Source of the DNA: Novipirellula galeiformis
GTDB lineage: Bacteria; Planctomycetota; Planctomycetia; Pirellulales; Pirellulaceae
Assembly (NCBI RefSeq): GCF_007860095.1
Contig: NZ_SJPT01000015.1
Location: 26,388 to 90,387 of the forward strand
Direction: 5' to 3'
Length of the DNA: 64,000 nucleotides
Shown: positions 16,386 to 29,706 of the stretch, piece by piece
Layout: every line of letters starts with the position of its first letter
How positions within the stretch are numbered: the first letter of the stretch is position 1
Made by a program: the position numbers and the translations under genes
The notes under the pieces: model-generated
What the model saw: only the letters and a program-made list of their open reading frames with translations
Told to the model about the DNA's origin: nothing
Database searches by the model: none

Positions 16386-19211
16386 TTATTGAATCACTTC
16401 GGTTTGCACGCTATCGGTTCCGCCGGGACCACGACGGCTGACCGATTCGACGTTCAACTCGAACGTTTGCGGTTGATTGCTGTTCATCACGATATCGTAC
16501 TCCACCGTCTCATTGGGACGCATGGAGCGGATATCGGCTAGATAAATGGCACCTGCACTGACCTCGAATTCGCCACCGGTGGGACTGAGCCGCTGCGTGA
16601 CCCGTTCAACCGTCACCCCTGGGGGCAAATTGAAACGGACACTCACTTCGCCGTCGTTTTGGTCTGAATCGTTCGTAACACGCAGGGTGTAGCGGATCGG
16701 TTCGCCCACGCGGACCGGATTGTCGCGACCGAAAATCTCCACTTGGACGCGATCGGATTTCGCACTTCCCGATGGTAGCGGTGGGGCGACGGGCCCGGAG
16801 TCCGGCGACGGTGGCAATTGGCCTGGACCGCCTGGGATACTCGGAGCCGGGGTGGCGGGAGGCAAAGGCGGTGCAATCGGACCCGACGGCACGGTGGCGG
16901 GAGGTGCACCTGCGACGATCGCGAAGACGTGTTCGGCATCGGCCGAAGTGCCATCGCGGCTGACCGCCGAGACGCGAACGCGTGATTGCGGATTCGTCGC
17001 CATCGCGCGGAATTGACCTTCCAACACCGCACGTTGACCCGGTTGGATCGTGGGCACGTCCCATTGAATCAGATTCTGGCCTGCACGCGGTTCCGAAGCG
17101 CCTTCGGTCGCTTGTAGCAATTGTAACTGTGGGTCGTATTCCAACGTCACACGTGTGTCTTGGATCGGTGTCGAGCCGGAATTGTTCAAGTAGGTGCGAA
17201 TGAAGAACGACTCTCCTGTGGCAATGCGATCGCGACTCTCCACCGACGCGGTCAATGTGGGAGCGGCGGGGACGGGATTGATCACTGTCACACATGATTC
17301 ACTCACAGCACGTTGCCCACCATCGGAGGTGGCTTCGAATTGGACGCAGCGGCGACCCGATTCGGTCGGAATGAAGGTGATGGTGGTGGGCCACGTCTCA
17401 CCGGGTTGCAGTGGGCCGTCGGTCAATTCGTTTACGAGTTCGCGAGTGCGTCGTTCGGGATGAACCATGTAGGAATCGCCGAACGCCTTGAGTTTGACAT
17501 TCGTTAACGGTCGATCGCCGGTGTTTTTGACATCGATGTTGAACGTGACTTCTTGTCCCGCTTCGTAACGCTCGCGTTCGGCTTGTGCCGTGATCGCTAG
17601 CGACGGACGGAAGACATCGACCCGGACGGTGTCCTCGGCGAACAATCCCGCTTCACCGCGTGCTTGGAATGTCATTTGAACGGGCGACTGAGACGTCACA
17701 TTCATAAACAGGTCCAATTGGGTTTTAGGGGGAATCGTGCCGATTTCCCAAACCACGCCGTTGGGCAACACCTGGGCAAACGTATCGGCGCTGACCGCAC
17801 GTGTTCCGGGCGGAAACTCGATCGAAACGCGGACGTTGTTGGCGGGTTGGTCACCGGGGTTGGAAACGTTGGCGACGACTTCATAGGGAACGTCAAAACT
17901 AGCCAGCGACGGAGCGCCCGCGCGGATCGCCAACTGGGGTGAACTCCAGGTGACAAAGGTTTGTCCGCGACCGAGCGTCATCGTCGGCATATTATCCGAA
18001 TCGCCACCCGGTCGAATGACTTGCATGTCGACCGTGACGGTGCCGCTGGTACCCGCAACGGGAAGTAATTCCGCGTTAGCGTTGCCGTTCTCATCGACGA
18101 TCGCTTCCACGACCGACGAACCGTTGGTACCCGCAAACGTTGCGATTTCGGGTTGTTGGACTTCGTAACGCACCTTCCATCCACGCGCCGGCAAACTGCC
18201 TTCGGCACGTGTGACCCGAGTGGTCAAGGAAACGGGCGTTCCCGCAGGCACGATTTGCGAGCCTGGGAATTGCCAACGTGCATCGATCCAATAGATCGTT
18301 GCCGTTGCTTTGCGTTGATCCCAGCATTCGCTTTCGGGTGCCAGCACGGTCACACGGCTGGTGCCTTCGCTGGGGCTGCTGATCGAGATCCACGTTTGCC
18401 CCTTTTCGAGCTGGACGTCGTCCTTGCGATCAAGGTTACCGCGTGTGATCAACATCCGCTTGGAACTGGTCAAGCCGCGAGCGTAGGAGGGATCATGTTT
18501 CTCAGGGCGTGGCTTTTTGACTGCCAATCGATGCATCAATCCTGGATCATCATCTCCCACTTGAATGAACGTGCCGACGCTATCGGGCGTCAGCATCCAC
18601 TCCAAGGTCTCGTTCATCTGCAGATAACCATCGGTACCGCAAATACCGGACATCAGAATGACTTCGCCGCCCACGGGAGCAACGATTTTTTGTGGCGATA
18701 ATAAAATGCATCCCCGTTTGCCGCGATCGGGCAAGCAGTGGGGGCGCGTGTTGGTGATTTCGTCACCGAACAAGACCGCGGGAGGACCGGTTTGGCACGA
18801 CCCATTACACGGGCTGCTGGGCACGCAGGTGCCGTCCCCTTTGCAGAGTCCGCCGGCGATGGGACCAGCGGGTGCTGCGGGAGCTGCCGAGGGAGGGCAC
18901 GCCGGAGGCGTAGCGGGTTCCGGAAACGCAGGGGTAGGAAACACAAATTTGGGGTTCTTGATGCAAGATCCTAAGCCACGCAAACAGTTGAAACAGAGGC
19001 AGCTCTCCCCACCGGAACCGGGCAAGGCGAGCGTGGTGGTCGTCGGCAGCGGAGCAAACAGACAGGATCCGGTTGGATCGACCGCCGGCAAACGCAGGCG
19101 GCTGCATCCACTCGCCACCGCGAAGATCAACAACGCCGACACAAACAGAACTCGGCCCAAAGGCAAGTTCCGTCGGCGAGGCTGCTCGCTTCGTGATTGG
19201 GTGTGGTTCAT
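16386..19211 (-). CDS. Large DUF11/CARDB-type repeat lipoprotein
   Basis: 941 residues. A basic N-terminus and hydrophobic stretch end in the lipobox AVASGC, so C36 should be lipidated. Residues 50-160 are Pro- and Cys-rich (SCLCFNC, CKGDGTC, CNGSC), then comes a beta-rich body. From about 430 to the end there are at least four Ig-like units of the DUF11/CARDB type, with recurring phrases such as NPGDQPANNVRVSIEFPPG, NTGDRPLTNVKL, NSGSTPIQDTRVTLEY and NDSDQNDGEVSVRFNLPPG. A Pro/Gly-rich linker lies near residues 780-820. Such proteins are usually surface or envelope components of adhesive or structural kind. The exact role is unknown. The gene stands alone. Confidence 0.88.
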   Translation of the reverse strand: MNHTQSRSEQPRRRNLPLGRVLFVSALLIFAVASGCSRLRLPAVDPTGSCLFAPLPTTTTLALPGSGGESCLCFNCLRGLGSCIKNPKFVFPTPAFPEPATPPACPPSAAPAAPAGPIAGGLCKGDGTCVPSSPCNGSCQTGPPAVLFGDEITNTRPHCLPDRGKRGCILLSPQKIVAPVGGEVILMSGICGTDGYLQMNETLEWMLTPDSVGTFIQVGDDDPGLMHRLAVKKPRPEKHDPSYARGLTSSKRMLITRGNLDRKDDVQLEKGQTWISISSPSEGTSRVTVLAPESECWDQRKATATIYWIDARWQFPGSQIVPAGTPVSLTTRVTRAEGSLPARGWKVRYEVQQPEIATFAGTNGSSVVEAIVDENGNANAELLPVAGTSGTVTVDMQVIRPGGDSDNMPTMTLGRGQTFVTWSSPQLAIRAGAPSLASFDVPYEVVANVSNPGDQPANNVRVSIEFPPGTRAVSADTFAQVLPNGVVWEIGTIPPKTQLDLFMNVTSQSPVQMTFQARGEAGLFAEDTVRVDVFRPSLAITAQAERERYEAGQEVTFNIDVKNTGDRPLTNVKLKAFGDSYMVHPERRTRELVNELTDGPLQPGETWPTTITFIPTESGRRCVQFEATSDGGQRAVSESCVTVINPVPAAPTLTASVESRDRIATGESFFIRTYLNNSGSTPIQDTRVTLEYDPQLQLLQATEGASEPRAGQNLIQWDVPTIQPGQRAVLEGQFRAMATNPQSRVRVSAVSRDGTSADAEHVFAIVAGAPPATVPSGPIAPPLPPATPAPSIPGGPGQLPPSPDSGPVAPPLPSGSAKSDRVQVEIFGRDNPVRVGEPIRYTLRVTNDSDQNDGEVSVRFNLPPGVTVERVTQRLSPTGGEFEVSAGAIYLADIRSMRPNETVEYDIVMNSNQPQTFELNVESVSRRGPGGTDSVQTEVIQ

Positions 19212-19720
19212 CGGCCTACGTGATGTTTGGATTCATTCCGGACACACTTTGTCCAGCGAACCCTAGCACGCCGATTGGGGGCATGATGCAAGAAATCAAC
19301 GTAGTTTGTTGCCTAAACGCTACAGCTTGTCGCAGACTTTGACGGTTGTAGCGGAGCTGAGGCGGGAAATGGTTTGAGTCGCCGGTTAAACACCGATTTC
19401 GGTCTGTTCTTATCTGCGGGCAAAGAAAAAGGCACGCGGACTCGTTTCACCACGACCGATGAAGGGCATTGCGATCGCCCTGAGGCTAGGGCTGAAGCAG
19501 AAGGAAATTCGCTCGGGGGCTCGCAGGACCTTGCGTTCGGTTGGATGCCGAAAACGATCCATCCGAAACCGTGCAACGGGACACGACCACCCGCCCGATG
19601 CTTGGGCGCGGAGCAACTAAGCTGGCTTCGCTCGCCGACGTCACCGTGAAGATGGATGGGGAGATGGATGGTGACATGCACGTGTCATCACGTCTCCGGT
19701 GACCTGCGGAGAGATTCGTG
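19212..19720. other. Intergenic region downstream of the efflux operon, with a short hairpin
   Basis: The 509 bp hold no credible gene. TCTCCG (19693-19698) pairs with CGGAGA (19707-19712), 8 bp beyond the pump stop codon; it is a weak candidate terminator for the efflux operon, without a T-run. The promoter of the DUF11 lipoprotein gene should lie in the part near 19212. Confidence 0.45.
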
Positions 19721-22824
<3,104 letters not shown>

Positions 22825-22828
<4 letters not shown>

Positions 22829-24087
22829 TTCGCGGCGTCCTCGCTGATTTCGCCGCTGATTGCCTCGTTTTCTTCGTCGTGGCTCGAGTCAGCATCAGGG
22901 ACTTCGTTTATTTTGCGAAGACCAACGCCTTCGGCCACGGTCGCCAATGTGGTGATCACAACCTCGTCACCGCTTTGCAGTCCTTCGCCGATATATGCAT
23001 ATTCGGCATCTCGAAAAAGCACGTCGGTCTCGCAAATTTGCAATTGTCCCTCTTTCATCACCCAGACGGTATCGCCCTCGCGAACGTAACGACGCTGTAA
23101 ACGCACCGCGTTCTCAATCGCTCGCCCTTCGATTTGGACCTCGATCAACGATTGGAGAATCAGCGGCGGTGTGTCGGTTGCTTCGCCCAAAGGATCCGCG
23201 ACGGTGACTAACACTTGTGCCAACCGCGTTCTTTCATCAACGGTGCCGATCATGCGCGCAATGCGAGCTTGCTTCTCGGTGCCTACGGGCCAAGCATCGG
23301 GATTCCGAAGCGTCACGCTGGATCCCGGTTGATCCGACGTCGGAAATTGAACCCAGCGCAGAGAGCGGACCGGGAGCGCGGCGGAGATCCAGTATTCATC
23401 GATACCGACTAGCTGAGCAAGTTCATCGCTAGGTGAAACTTGCGAGCCAACGTTGACCGATCGAGAGATGACTTGGGCGTCAAACGGCGCAAAGATACTC
23501 GACCGAGCCAAGTCCAACTTCGCCCTTTCTACCGCCGCTTTCGCCGCATTGACTTCCGCACGAATCGAAGCAATCTGGGGTGCCCGTAGTACCAATTCGC
23601 GGTTCGTATCATCGATGGTGCCTTCGAGCAACTTCAGCTCTTTTGCGGCTAGGCTCTGTCGACCTTCTTCGATCTTCAGAGAAGCTTCGACTTGTTCCAA
23701 CTCGCTTTCCTGGATCGACAACGCGTTTTCAAAGTCGGCGGGATCGATGCGTAGTAGCAGATCGCCTTTGCTGACTCTCCCACCGGGGATAAATTGCGGC
23801 GATACCTCGACCACTTGGCCGCTGACTCGGGGGCTAAGCACGATTTCCTGGGCCGGCTGCACCGTCCCGAGCACGCGCAACGTGGGCGAGAATGTCCCAC
23901 GCTCGACGGTCATGGTTTCGACTAACGCAGCGGACTTGCGGGTGGCGTTGATCTGCTTTGCGGTGGGCTCGGTCCGATTGATGACCACAATTGCCGCGGC
24001 CGCAGCGGACAAGATGGCCAAGCAAGCAATCGACGTCCCGATGATGCTAAGCCAACGCCATTTGGGGGGCAGTTGGGATTCACTCAT
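22825..24087 (-). CDS. RND efflux periplasmic adaptor (membrane fusion protein)
   Basis: 420 residues with one N-terminal membrane segment ([23 protein letters not shown]). The lipoyl/barrel-sandwich halves are visible as [25 protein letters not shown] and [20 protein letters not shown], separated by an alpha-helical hairpin rich in Glu, Lys and Ala. A beta-barrel and membrane-proximal domain follow, and the C-terminal tail is acidic ([20 protein letters not shown]). It links the pump to the outer-membrane channel. The gene overlaps both neighbours (8 bp with the outer-membrane gene, 4 bp with the pump), so the three are translated together. Confidence 0.95.
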
Positions 24088-25684
24088 CGTTGCTGGTCTC
24101 TAGAAACATAAAACCCGAATCGACAAAGTTCGGAGCGACATTGATTAGACCATCCGTTTCCGGTTCGTCGGGTTTGGGATCGAAGTATTGGGAATCGATG
24201 TCGTCCAGATCGAATCCATCGGAATCCAATGTCTCCGAAAGATTGATCTCGGTGGGGTTGGCGTTGGCGGGCTGTTGCACGGTGAAGGCTGGTTCGAGGG
24301 CGGCTTGAGGCTGAGGGTCAAAGCTACCGGCCAGCGCAAGGTAGAGCGCCACCCGGATGAGTCTTAATTCTAGTTGAGCGGAAAGCACTTCGCGCTGCAA
24401 ACGTTGTTGGGCGGTAATTGCCGTCAGCACAGCGAGGTAGTCCGTGTCGGGCTCCAGCAGATATTGTTCACGCAGTTGGTCGGCCGCTTGGCGAGCCAAT
24501 GCCAATTGTTTTTCCAAGTGTCCCAGACGTTCGAGCTGGTACCGTTCACGGGTCAAGCTGTCTTCGACTTCGCGGAAGGCGATCAACATGGTTTGACCAT
24601 ATTGATTAAAGAGCTCATGCACCACCGCCGAGGTACGGGCGACCTCAGCCTTTCGTTGCCCCCCGTCGATGAGGGGAGCGATCAATTGGCCGCCGATGGA
24701 AACAAACCAATCGCGAAAAATCGTCTCGGGACGATCAGCAACGTTCAACAGCGAACCGGTCAAGCTGAGGCGAGGGTATTGGTCGCTGATCGCAGCCGCG
24801 AGATCGCGATCGGACGCTACAAACGCCAAATAGTCGCGTCGCACATCGGGCCGGCGCTGCAACAAATCAGAAGACAATCCCGTTGCCGGCAGCGGTGGCA
24901 ATTTGGGCAACGTGGTACCGGGGGCGTATTGAGCCGATTGCGGCATCTGGCCGACCAACACGGCCAATTGATGCTCGAGCACCTCGATGCGTGCCTTTGC
25001 CACGACCGCCTGTTCCTGTGTCGCTTCCACCAATTGGCGTTGGCGGAGCACATCGGGGCTGCGAATCAATCCCAGACCAAATCGTGACTCTTGCAGCAGA
25101 AGCCCGGTCCGATTGGTTCGGATTTGTTCGTCGAGCAAGCCGAGTTGAGCCTGGGCTTCAATCAACGAAAACCAGGTCCGCGTGATCTCCGCAGAGAGCG
25201 TCAATGCGACCGCGCGATAATCCTCTCGCGTGGCGGACGCTCGCAATCGTTCGGCCTCGACGCGCGATTCAATCTGGCCCCAAAGATCTAGCGGATACGC
25301 TGCCTCAAATCCCCAAACATAATTTTGAAGATCGGGACCGGGGCCAAAACCGCTGCCAATATCGGCGACGCCGTTGACATCAGGAAACAAGTTAGAGGCT
25401 TCTCGGCGGGCCACCGCCCTTGCGGCGCGGAGCCGTTGTCGAGCCGCAGCGAGCGTAAAACTGCTCTCGAGCGCCTGATTGATTTGTTCATTGAGTGCGG
25501 GATCCTTGAACTCGCTCCACCACCGATCGGGAACCGTTAACTCGCCACTCTGCGAAAATGGAGGCGGATTCTGCGTCGGGAGCGTCGGCATGGACTCGCG
25601 GCCAGCGCATCCGGCAACGACCAGCAGCAAGAATACCACCACCCTGCGCGCAAGCGGATGCAATTTGAAACCGAAAAATCCCAT
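24080..25684 (-). CDS. TolC-like outer-membrane efflux lipoprotein (NodT-type)
   Basis: 534 residues. The signal peptide ends in the lipobox VAGC (C26). The first mature part reads [40 protein letters not shown], typical of OMF lipoproteins of the NodT/OprM family, and a second copy of the repeat follows with [35 protein letters not shown]. The C-terminal ~80 residues are acidic and Asp/Pro-rich, longer than in OprM. It is the first gene of the efflux operon; its promoter should lie in 25685-26180. Confidence 0.95.
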   Translation of the reverse strand: MGFFGFKLHPLARRVVVFLLLVVAGCAGRESMPTLPTQNPPPFSQSGELTVPDRWWSEFKDPALNEQINQALESSFTLAAARQRLRAARAVARREASNLFPDVNGVADIGSGFGPGPDLQNYVWGFEAAYPLDLWGQIESRVEAERLRASATREDYRAVALTLSAEITRTWFSLIEAQAQLGLLDEQIRTNRTGLLLQESRFGLGLIRSPDVLRQRQLVEATQEQAVVAKARIEVLEHQLAVLVGQMPQSAQYAPGTTLPKLPPLPATGLSSDLLQRRPDVRRDYLAFVASDRDLAAAISDQYPRLSLTGSLLNVADRPETIFRDWFVSIGGQLIAPLIDGGQRKAEVARTSAVVHELFNQYGQTMLIAFREVEDSLTRERYQLERLGHLEKQLALARQAADQLREQYLLEPDTDYLAVLTAITAQQRLQREVLSAQLELRLIRVALYLALAGSFDPQPQAALEPAFTVQQPANANPTEINLSETLDSDGFDLDDIDSQYFDPKPDEPETDGLINVAPNFVDSGFMFLETSNDE

Positions 25685-26180
25685 GCTGGCAAACCTACCG
25701 AGGGTTCGTCGGCCGGCACAAGCTCAATTTTGCAGCCGAGTCAAACAGCCCCAAGCATCCCATGCACGTCATTTCCCGCAAACGCTGGCAATCACTCACC
25801 CATAGCAATGCGATGCGAGTTGCCAGATGCGTATTGCCGGTCGAAACGTTATTCTGCGTCGTACGCTGTGAGGAGCGCAACCGAGCAAACAAGCCCTGAC
25901 TTCAACAGCACCGGCGAGGGCTGTCGCCGAAGCAATCAACCGATGAAATTTCACTCACCGACTACAGAAGCCGAGGTTGGGGCCAGCCGTATTGGGCCTG
26001 ATCCATTCGCGCTGCGGGGCCTAAGCCATTTGCTTCACAAGCCAACCGGAACCGGGGTGCGAATGTCGTTAAGGGAGTTGCGGCGGAGGTTGAAGGATAC
26101 GGAAAGATTTACGTTGAGCCGGGAAAACGCGAGATTGCAACGGGCCGTTGCGCACGAGGCTCACGCCGTTTTGGTAACCG
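25685..26180. other. Intergenic region, promoter side of the efflux operon
   Basis: No clear operator or terminator was found. A plus-strand frame covers 25658-26224, but its translation is low in hydrophobic core and overlaps two real genes; it is treated as noise. Confidence 0.45.
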
Positions 26181-29100
26181 TTAGTCGAGAGGCGAGGTCG
26201 TCCAAAGTTGCACCCCGTCTTTGATGTGCATGGTAACCAACGTCGCTGATTCACGGAAATAGTGCAGGGCAGTGGCGGGGGATTTGGGATTCGGAACGGC
26301 CAGGGAGCCTAGTTCACGCCCGGTGGCTAAATTCCAGAATCGTAGGGTGCCATCGAGTGAGGTTGTGGCTAGCGTCCTGTCGTTGTCCATAAAGACACAA
26401 GCCAGTATCTCCTTGCGATGGCCGCGAAGCACGATCGGCGGTGAGGCTTTGTCATCGGTGCCGACTCGAACGGTGCCGACTCGAACGGTGCCGACTCGAA
26501 CGGTGCCATTCATCATCGCAATCGCATGCAAGTCACCCGAGTCGCTGAACGTAAGGCTCACGTAGTTCTCCGCCACGGTTGGGGCGGTCGCGATCGTTGA
26601 CAAGTGGCCCTGTTCAAGCTGGTGAATATGCGCTCGTGTGACCACATCGACTTTGTCTTCATGGGGAACTTGAACGAGTCGATTGGCGTGGTCGTCGGGA
26701 AGGGGGTGGTGGCTTAACTGATCGAGATTTGTTGCGTTGCAGACGATCAAGTGGTCGTCGAAAAGCACGAACAACTTGTCTGCGATGACCAACATGTCGG
26801 TGCAGCTTTGGTTGGGATCGGGTTTATTCACTCGGTTTTTGATTTCACCGGTCTGAACCTCGATGCGGACCAGTTCGGCGGGCGTCGCAACGATGACGTG
26901 TTCTCCATCGTCGGCGGAGATTAGCTTGCCAAGCTTGTCTATTGGCAGTCCTGGGATGCGATTCAGGTTTAATGAAGAGTCGAGCACCCCAATCGATCCG
27001 TCCTCGAAGCGAATGAAAAAGGAATCCGCGTCGTGCCTCGCCGACCAGCTCGATGTTCCGTGGTTTGCCGGACTCGACGTCGACGAGTCCAATAGGGACC
27101 GGGGATTGTCCGGCGGCAGCGGCCAAAGTTGAACGCGTCCATTTTCACAGGCAGTCAGAATGCCGCCTGACTTTGCCGACTTGCCAAGATGCTTGCTTTC
27201 GAGTTCGCTCACGCATTTGACGCTATTGATACGTTGTTCGCTCGCGTAAATTACCCGCGGCGTTGGGTTAAAATCGCCTTCGCTTTTTCGCCACACGAGA
27301 ATAGTGCCCTCGTCACAACCCGCGACGACGGTTTCGCCATCCGAGCTAATGTCGACACAGCGAATCCGGCCCACGACCCGCTGTTCATCCAGTAATCGTT
27401 TTTCCCTCGGCCATTGCAGCACCTCGATCTTGTCAGTGCCAGCGACAACGAATGAGAGCATTGTATCGGTCGAACGGGGCGCCGAGCACGCGAAAGTCTT
27501 GGGATCAAAGGCGAATGTGAGCTCGGTTGTTTGTTTCGTGTTTAGGTCCCTGAGTTTTAAAGAATCGTTGCCGCTTGAATCCCGGAAGATCGCTGCGATT
27601 TGATCGTTGCCGTTAAAAAACGCGAGAGACTCGTTTCGTGAATTTGTGATGAATTGATCGACAATGGTTCCGTCAGCACTGCGTACCTGGACCTTGTTGT
27701 AACGATCTGCTGATGCGAAGAGTGCGCCATCGGGTGACACGGCGGTGGATTCGACGCAATTGCGTAAGCTCATCCACTGAGTCAGCAAATCACCCGAGGG
27801 AATGCCATACCGCTGAGTGAGGTTCAAGCCCAGGGGGATGTTCATTCCAGTGAAAAGTGACTCGCCGTCCGGCGAGATCGCTACCGCATCAAGCTCCCCG
27901 CCGATCGCTATCACTTGCACCTGCGGTTGAGCACGCAGATCAAATCGATGAACTTGACCGTCGTGTCCCACTGAAATGGCCGTTTGGTTGTCGGGTAGAA
28001 TGGCCAACTCCGTAGCAGCGCCCCTGTGCTTGGTTAACTCAATTGCTTCGGATGTTTGTGTCAATCCATCAAGTAGGTGCCAAGCGATTCCATGTCGCTC
28101 CTGGTCATGCGACTGCACGCGATGCTGGTCAAGCACCTGGCGGACGATGGGAGTATTCAGTTCCTGGTAGGCTTTGAATGCCAAGGACATATCGGAAACG
28201 AACAGCTGTTGTTGCAGTTGTTTTTCACGTGCGGTGAGGGATTTGTTGGAGTCCGAGAGGCTCTGGTTTGTGCTCTCCAGTTTTCGGTTCACCGTCAAGA
28301 GTGTTCTCGAGTTGACTGCTTGAACTGCGAACGCAGCGACGATCGTTGCGATGATGCCTAGGAGCGACACGAGTGCGACTAGCGGATTGCGTTCGATCCA
28401 GCGGTGCGCTCGTGCGGACCATCCGGGCATTTTGGCTTGGACCAAGTTGCCGGACGCAAACCGTCGAAGATCCTCCGCCATTTCGGCGGGCGACGGGTAT
28501 CGCGTTTGAGGCGACAGGGCCATCGCTTTGACGATGATCGCCTCCAGGTCGGTGGGAATGTCAGCTCGAATCGCCCGCGGGGCCGCTACACTTCCTTGCA
28601 TCACGCTAAACAGGATCTGATGTCGATTTCCTGCAAAGGGCCTCTGCAGTGTCGCTAACTCGTAGAGTGTTGCCCCCAGACTGTATACATCCGATCGTGG
28701 ATCGAGCGAGTTTCCTGAAGCGGTCGCCTGCTCAGGGCTCATGTACGTTGGCGTGCCGATAATTTCGTTGGTCGCGGTCAGCGCCGTATGCTCTTCCGCA
28801 AATCCGGCGAGCCCGAAATCAGTCAGCCAAGCCTTGCCATTCGCATCGAGTAGGATATTGGACGGCTTGACATCGCGGTGAACGATCCCTGACCGATGAG
28901 CCACGTGCAGTGCGTCGGCGATCGTCGCGATCAGCAACGCAATGCCGGTAAAGTCGTCTCCATTGCCGGTCAGATGATCAAAACACTGTCCCGGTGTTGT
29001 CGCGGTGACCGGAGTCAATGCGATGGTGTCTTCGGTAATTTCCGTCTCGGCGTTTGGTGAGTTGAGCCGTGCTTTGCAGCACGCAATGACTTCGGTCAAC

Positions 29101-29627
29101 GGGACGCCATCGATCAGTTGCATCGCCAAGTAAGTGGTTTCGGTTTCGATTCCGGACGCCACCAATGGCACGATATGGTCGTGTTTGAGTGAGGCGACCG
29201 CGTGGATCTCGCGTCGAAACCTTTCGCTCGACGATCGATGTTGGTCCGCCGTGTGCCGCAACACCTTGACCGCAACCAGTTGTCCAGAGTGGGGATCTGC
29301 TGCAACATAGACGACGCCCATTCCGCCGGCGCCCAAGGTTCGCAAGACGCGATAGTTTCCATAGCTCGATCCTTCGGGGACGCGACTGACTCCATGGGGT
29401 GTTGAAGAGTTCGCTGGATCGCTATCTGTATTTGCCAGTGCTTCCGCGGCGGCGGAATGCTGAAGAAACCGCAAAAACTGCTCCCAAAGTTCTGGGTGTG
29501 AATCGGCGATGTCAGAATGGGAGTGGGGACGCCCCGAATCAACTGATTCCAAGTAGGATGCGATCACATCCGCTGATGCCGGGGCATCGAGTTGCGGATT
29601 CTCGGGTAGGTTTTCACGGGCCGCCAC
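26181..29627 (-). CDS. Membrane Ser/Thr protein kinase with C-terminal WD40 repeats
   Basis: 1,148 residues. The kinase domain (about 90-400) has the Gly loop LGAGGMGVVY (98-107), the ATP lysine K121, HRDVKPSN (H250-R-D252), DFG (270-272) and the APE-equivalent MSPEQ (296-300), so it should be active. An insertion of about 45 residues lies between the hinge region and the HRD loop. A single membrane helix follows (LVALVSLLGIIATIVAAFAVQAV, near 415-437), then a short coiled coil, then a long WD40-type propeller region (about 500-1140, ending GTLRFWNLATGREL). The N-terminal part is a typical planctomycetal ~85-residue leader. Start is GTG with a perfect AGGAGG nine bases upstream. A five-residue GTVRV triplet repeat interrupts one propeller blade. 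Confidence 0.95.
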   Translation of the reverse strand: MAARENLPENPQLDAPASADVIASYLESVDSGRPHSHSDIADSHPELWEQFLRFLQHSAAAEALANTDSDPANSSTPHGVSRVPEGSSYGNYRVLRTLGAGGMGVVYVAADPHSGQLVAVKVLRHTADQHRSSSERFRREIHAVASLKHDHIVPLVASGIETETTYLAMQLIDGVPLTEVIACCKARLNSPNAETEITEDTIALTPVTATTPGQCFDHLTGNGDDFTGIALLIATIADALHVAHRSGIVHRDVKPSNILLDANGKAWLTDFGLAGFAEEHTALTATNEIIGTPTYMSPEQATASGNSLDPRSDVYSLGATLYELATLQRPFAGNRHQILFSVMQGSVAAPRAIRADIPTDLEAIIVKAMALSPQTRYPSPAEMAEDLRRFASGNLVQAKMPGWSARAHRWIERNPLVALVSLLGIIATIVAAFAVQAVNSRTLLTVNRKLESTNQSLSDSNKSLTAREKQLQQQLFVSDMSLAFKAYQELNTPIVRQVLDQHRVQSHDQERHGIAWHLLDGLTQTSEAIELTKHRGAATELAILPDNQTAISVGHDGQVHRFDLRAQPQVQVIAIGGELDAVAISPDGESLFTGMNIPLGLNLTQRYGIPSGDLLTQWMSLRNCVESTAVSPDGALFASADRYNKVQVRSADGTIVDQFITNSRNESLAFFNGNDQIAAIFRDSSGNDSLKLRDLNTKQTTELTFAFDPKTFACSAPRSTDTMLSFVVAGTDKIEVLQWPREKRLLDEQRVVGRIRCVDISSDGETVVAGCDEGTILVWRKSEGDFNPTPRVIYASEQRINSVKCVSELESKHLGKSAKSGGILTACENGRVQLWPLPPDNPRSLLDSSTSSPANHGTSSWSARHDADSFFIRFEDGSIGVLDSSLNLNRIPGLPIDKLGKLISADDGEHVIVATPAELVRIEVQTGEIKNRVNKPDPNQSCTDMLVIADKLFVLFDDHLIVCNATNLDQLSHHPLPDDHANRLVQVPHEDKVDVVTRAHIHQLEQGHLSTIATAPTVAENYVSLTFSDSGDLHAIAMMNGTVRVGTVRVGTVRVGTDDKASPPIVLRGHRKEILACVFMDNDRTLATTSLDGTLRFWNLATGRELGSLAVPNPKSPATALHYFRESATLVTMHIKDGVQLWTTSPLD
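26461..26505. repeat. 15-bp tandem repeat inside the kinase gene
   Basis: Three perfect copies of CCGACTCGAACGGTG. On the minus strand they encode repeated GTVRV in a WD40 blade. The unit is a multiple of three, so copy-number change would alter length without a frameshift. Confidence 0.9.
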
Positions 29628-29636
29628 TATGGGTGA

Positions 29637-29642
29637 CCTCCT
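29637..29642 (-). promoter_or_regulatory. Strong Shine-Dalgarno sequence of the kinase gene
   Basis: AGGAGG nine bases before a GTG start. This is the clearest ribosome site in the window and fixes the otherwise uncertain start. Confidence 0.8.
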
Positions 29643-29676
29643 GGATTCGGCAATGTGTTCGACGGCGCTGGCTGAA

Positions 29677-29706
29677 CCATTTCTTCTAGGCCCATTTCTT
29701 TTAGGC
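29677..29706. repeat. Two tandem 15-bp units upstream of the kinase gene
   Basis: CCATTTCTTCTAGGC (29677-29691) is followed directly by CCATTTCTTTTAGGC (29692-29706), one mismatch. They lie 50-80 bp before the kinase start, where a regulator could bind. Confidence 0.75.

Noticed and set aside
18658-19266. A 202-codon plus-strand frame
   Set aside because: It is antisense to the DUF11 lipoprotein gene; Gly/Pro-rich translation reflects the Pro-rich leader on the other strand.
25658-26224. A 188-codon plus-strand frame
   Set aside because: It overlaps the start of the outer-membrane efflux gene and the end of the kinase gene, and its translation is Ser/Arg-rich without a fold-like pattern.
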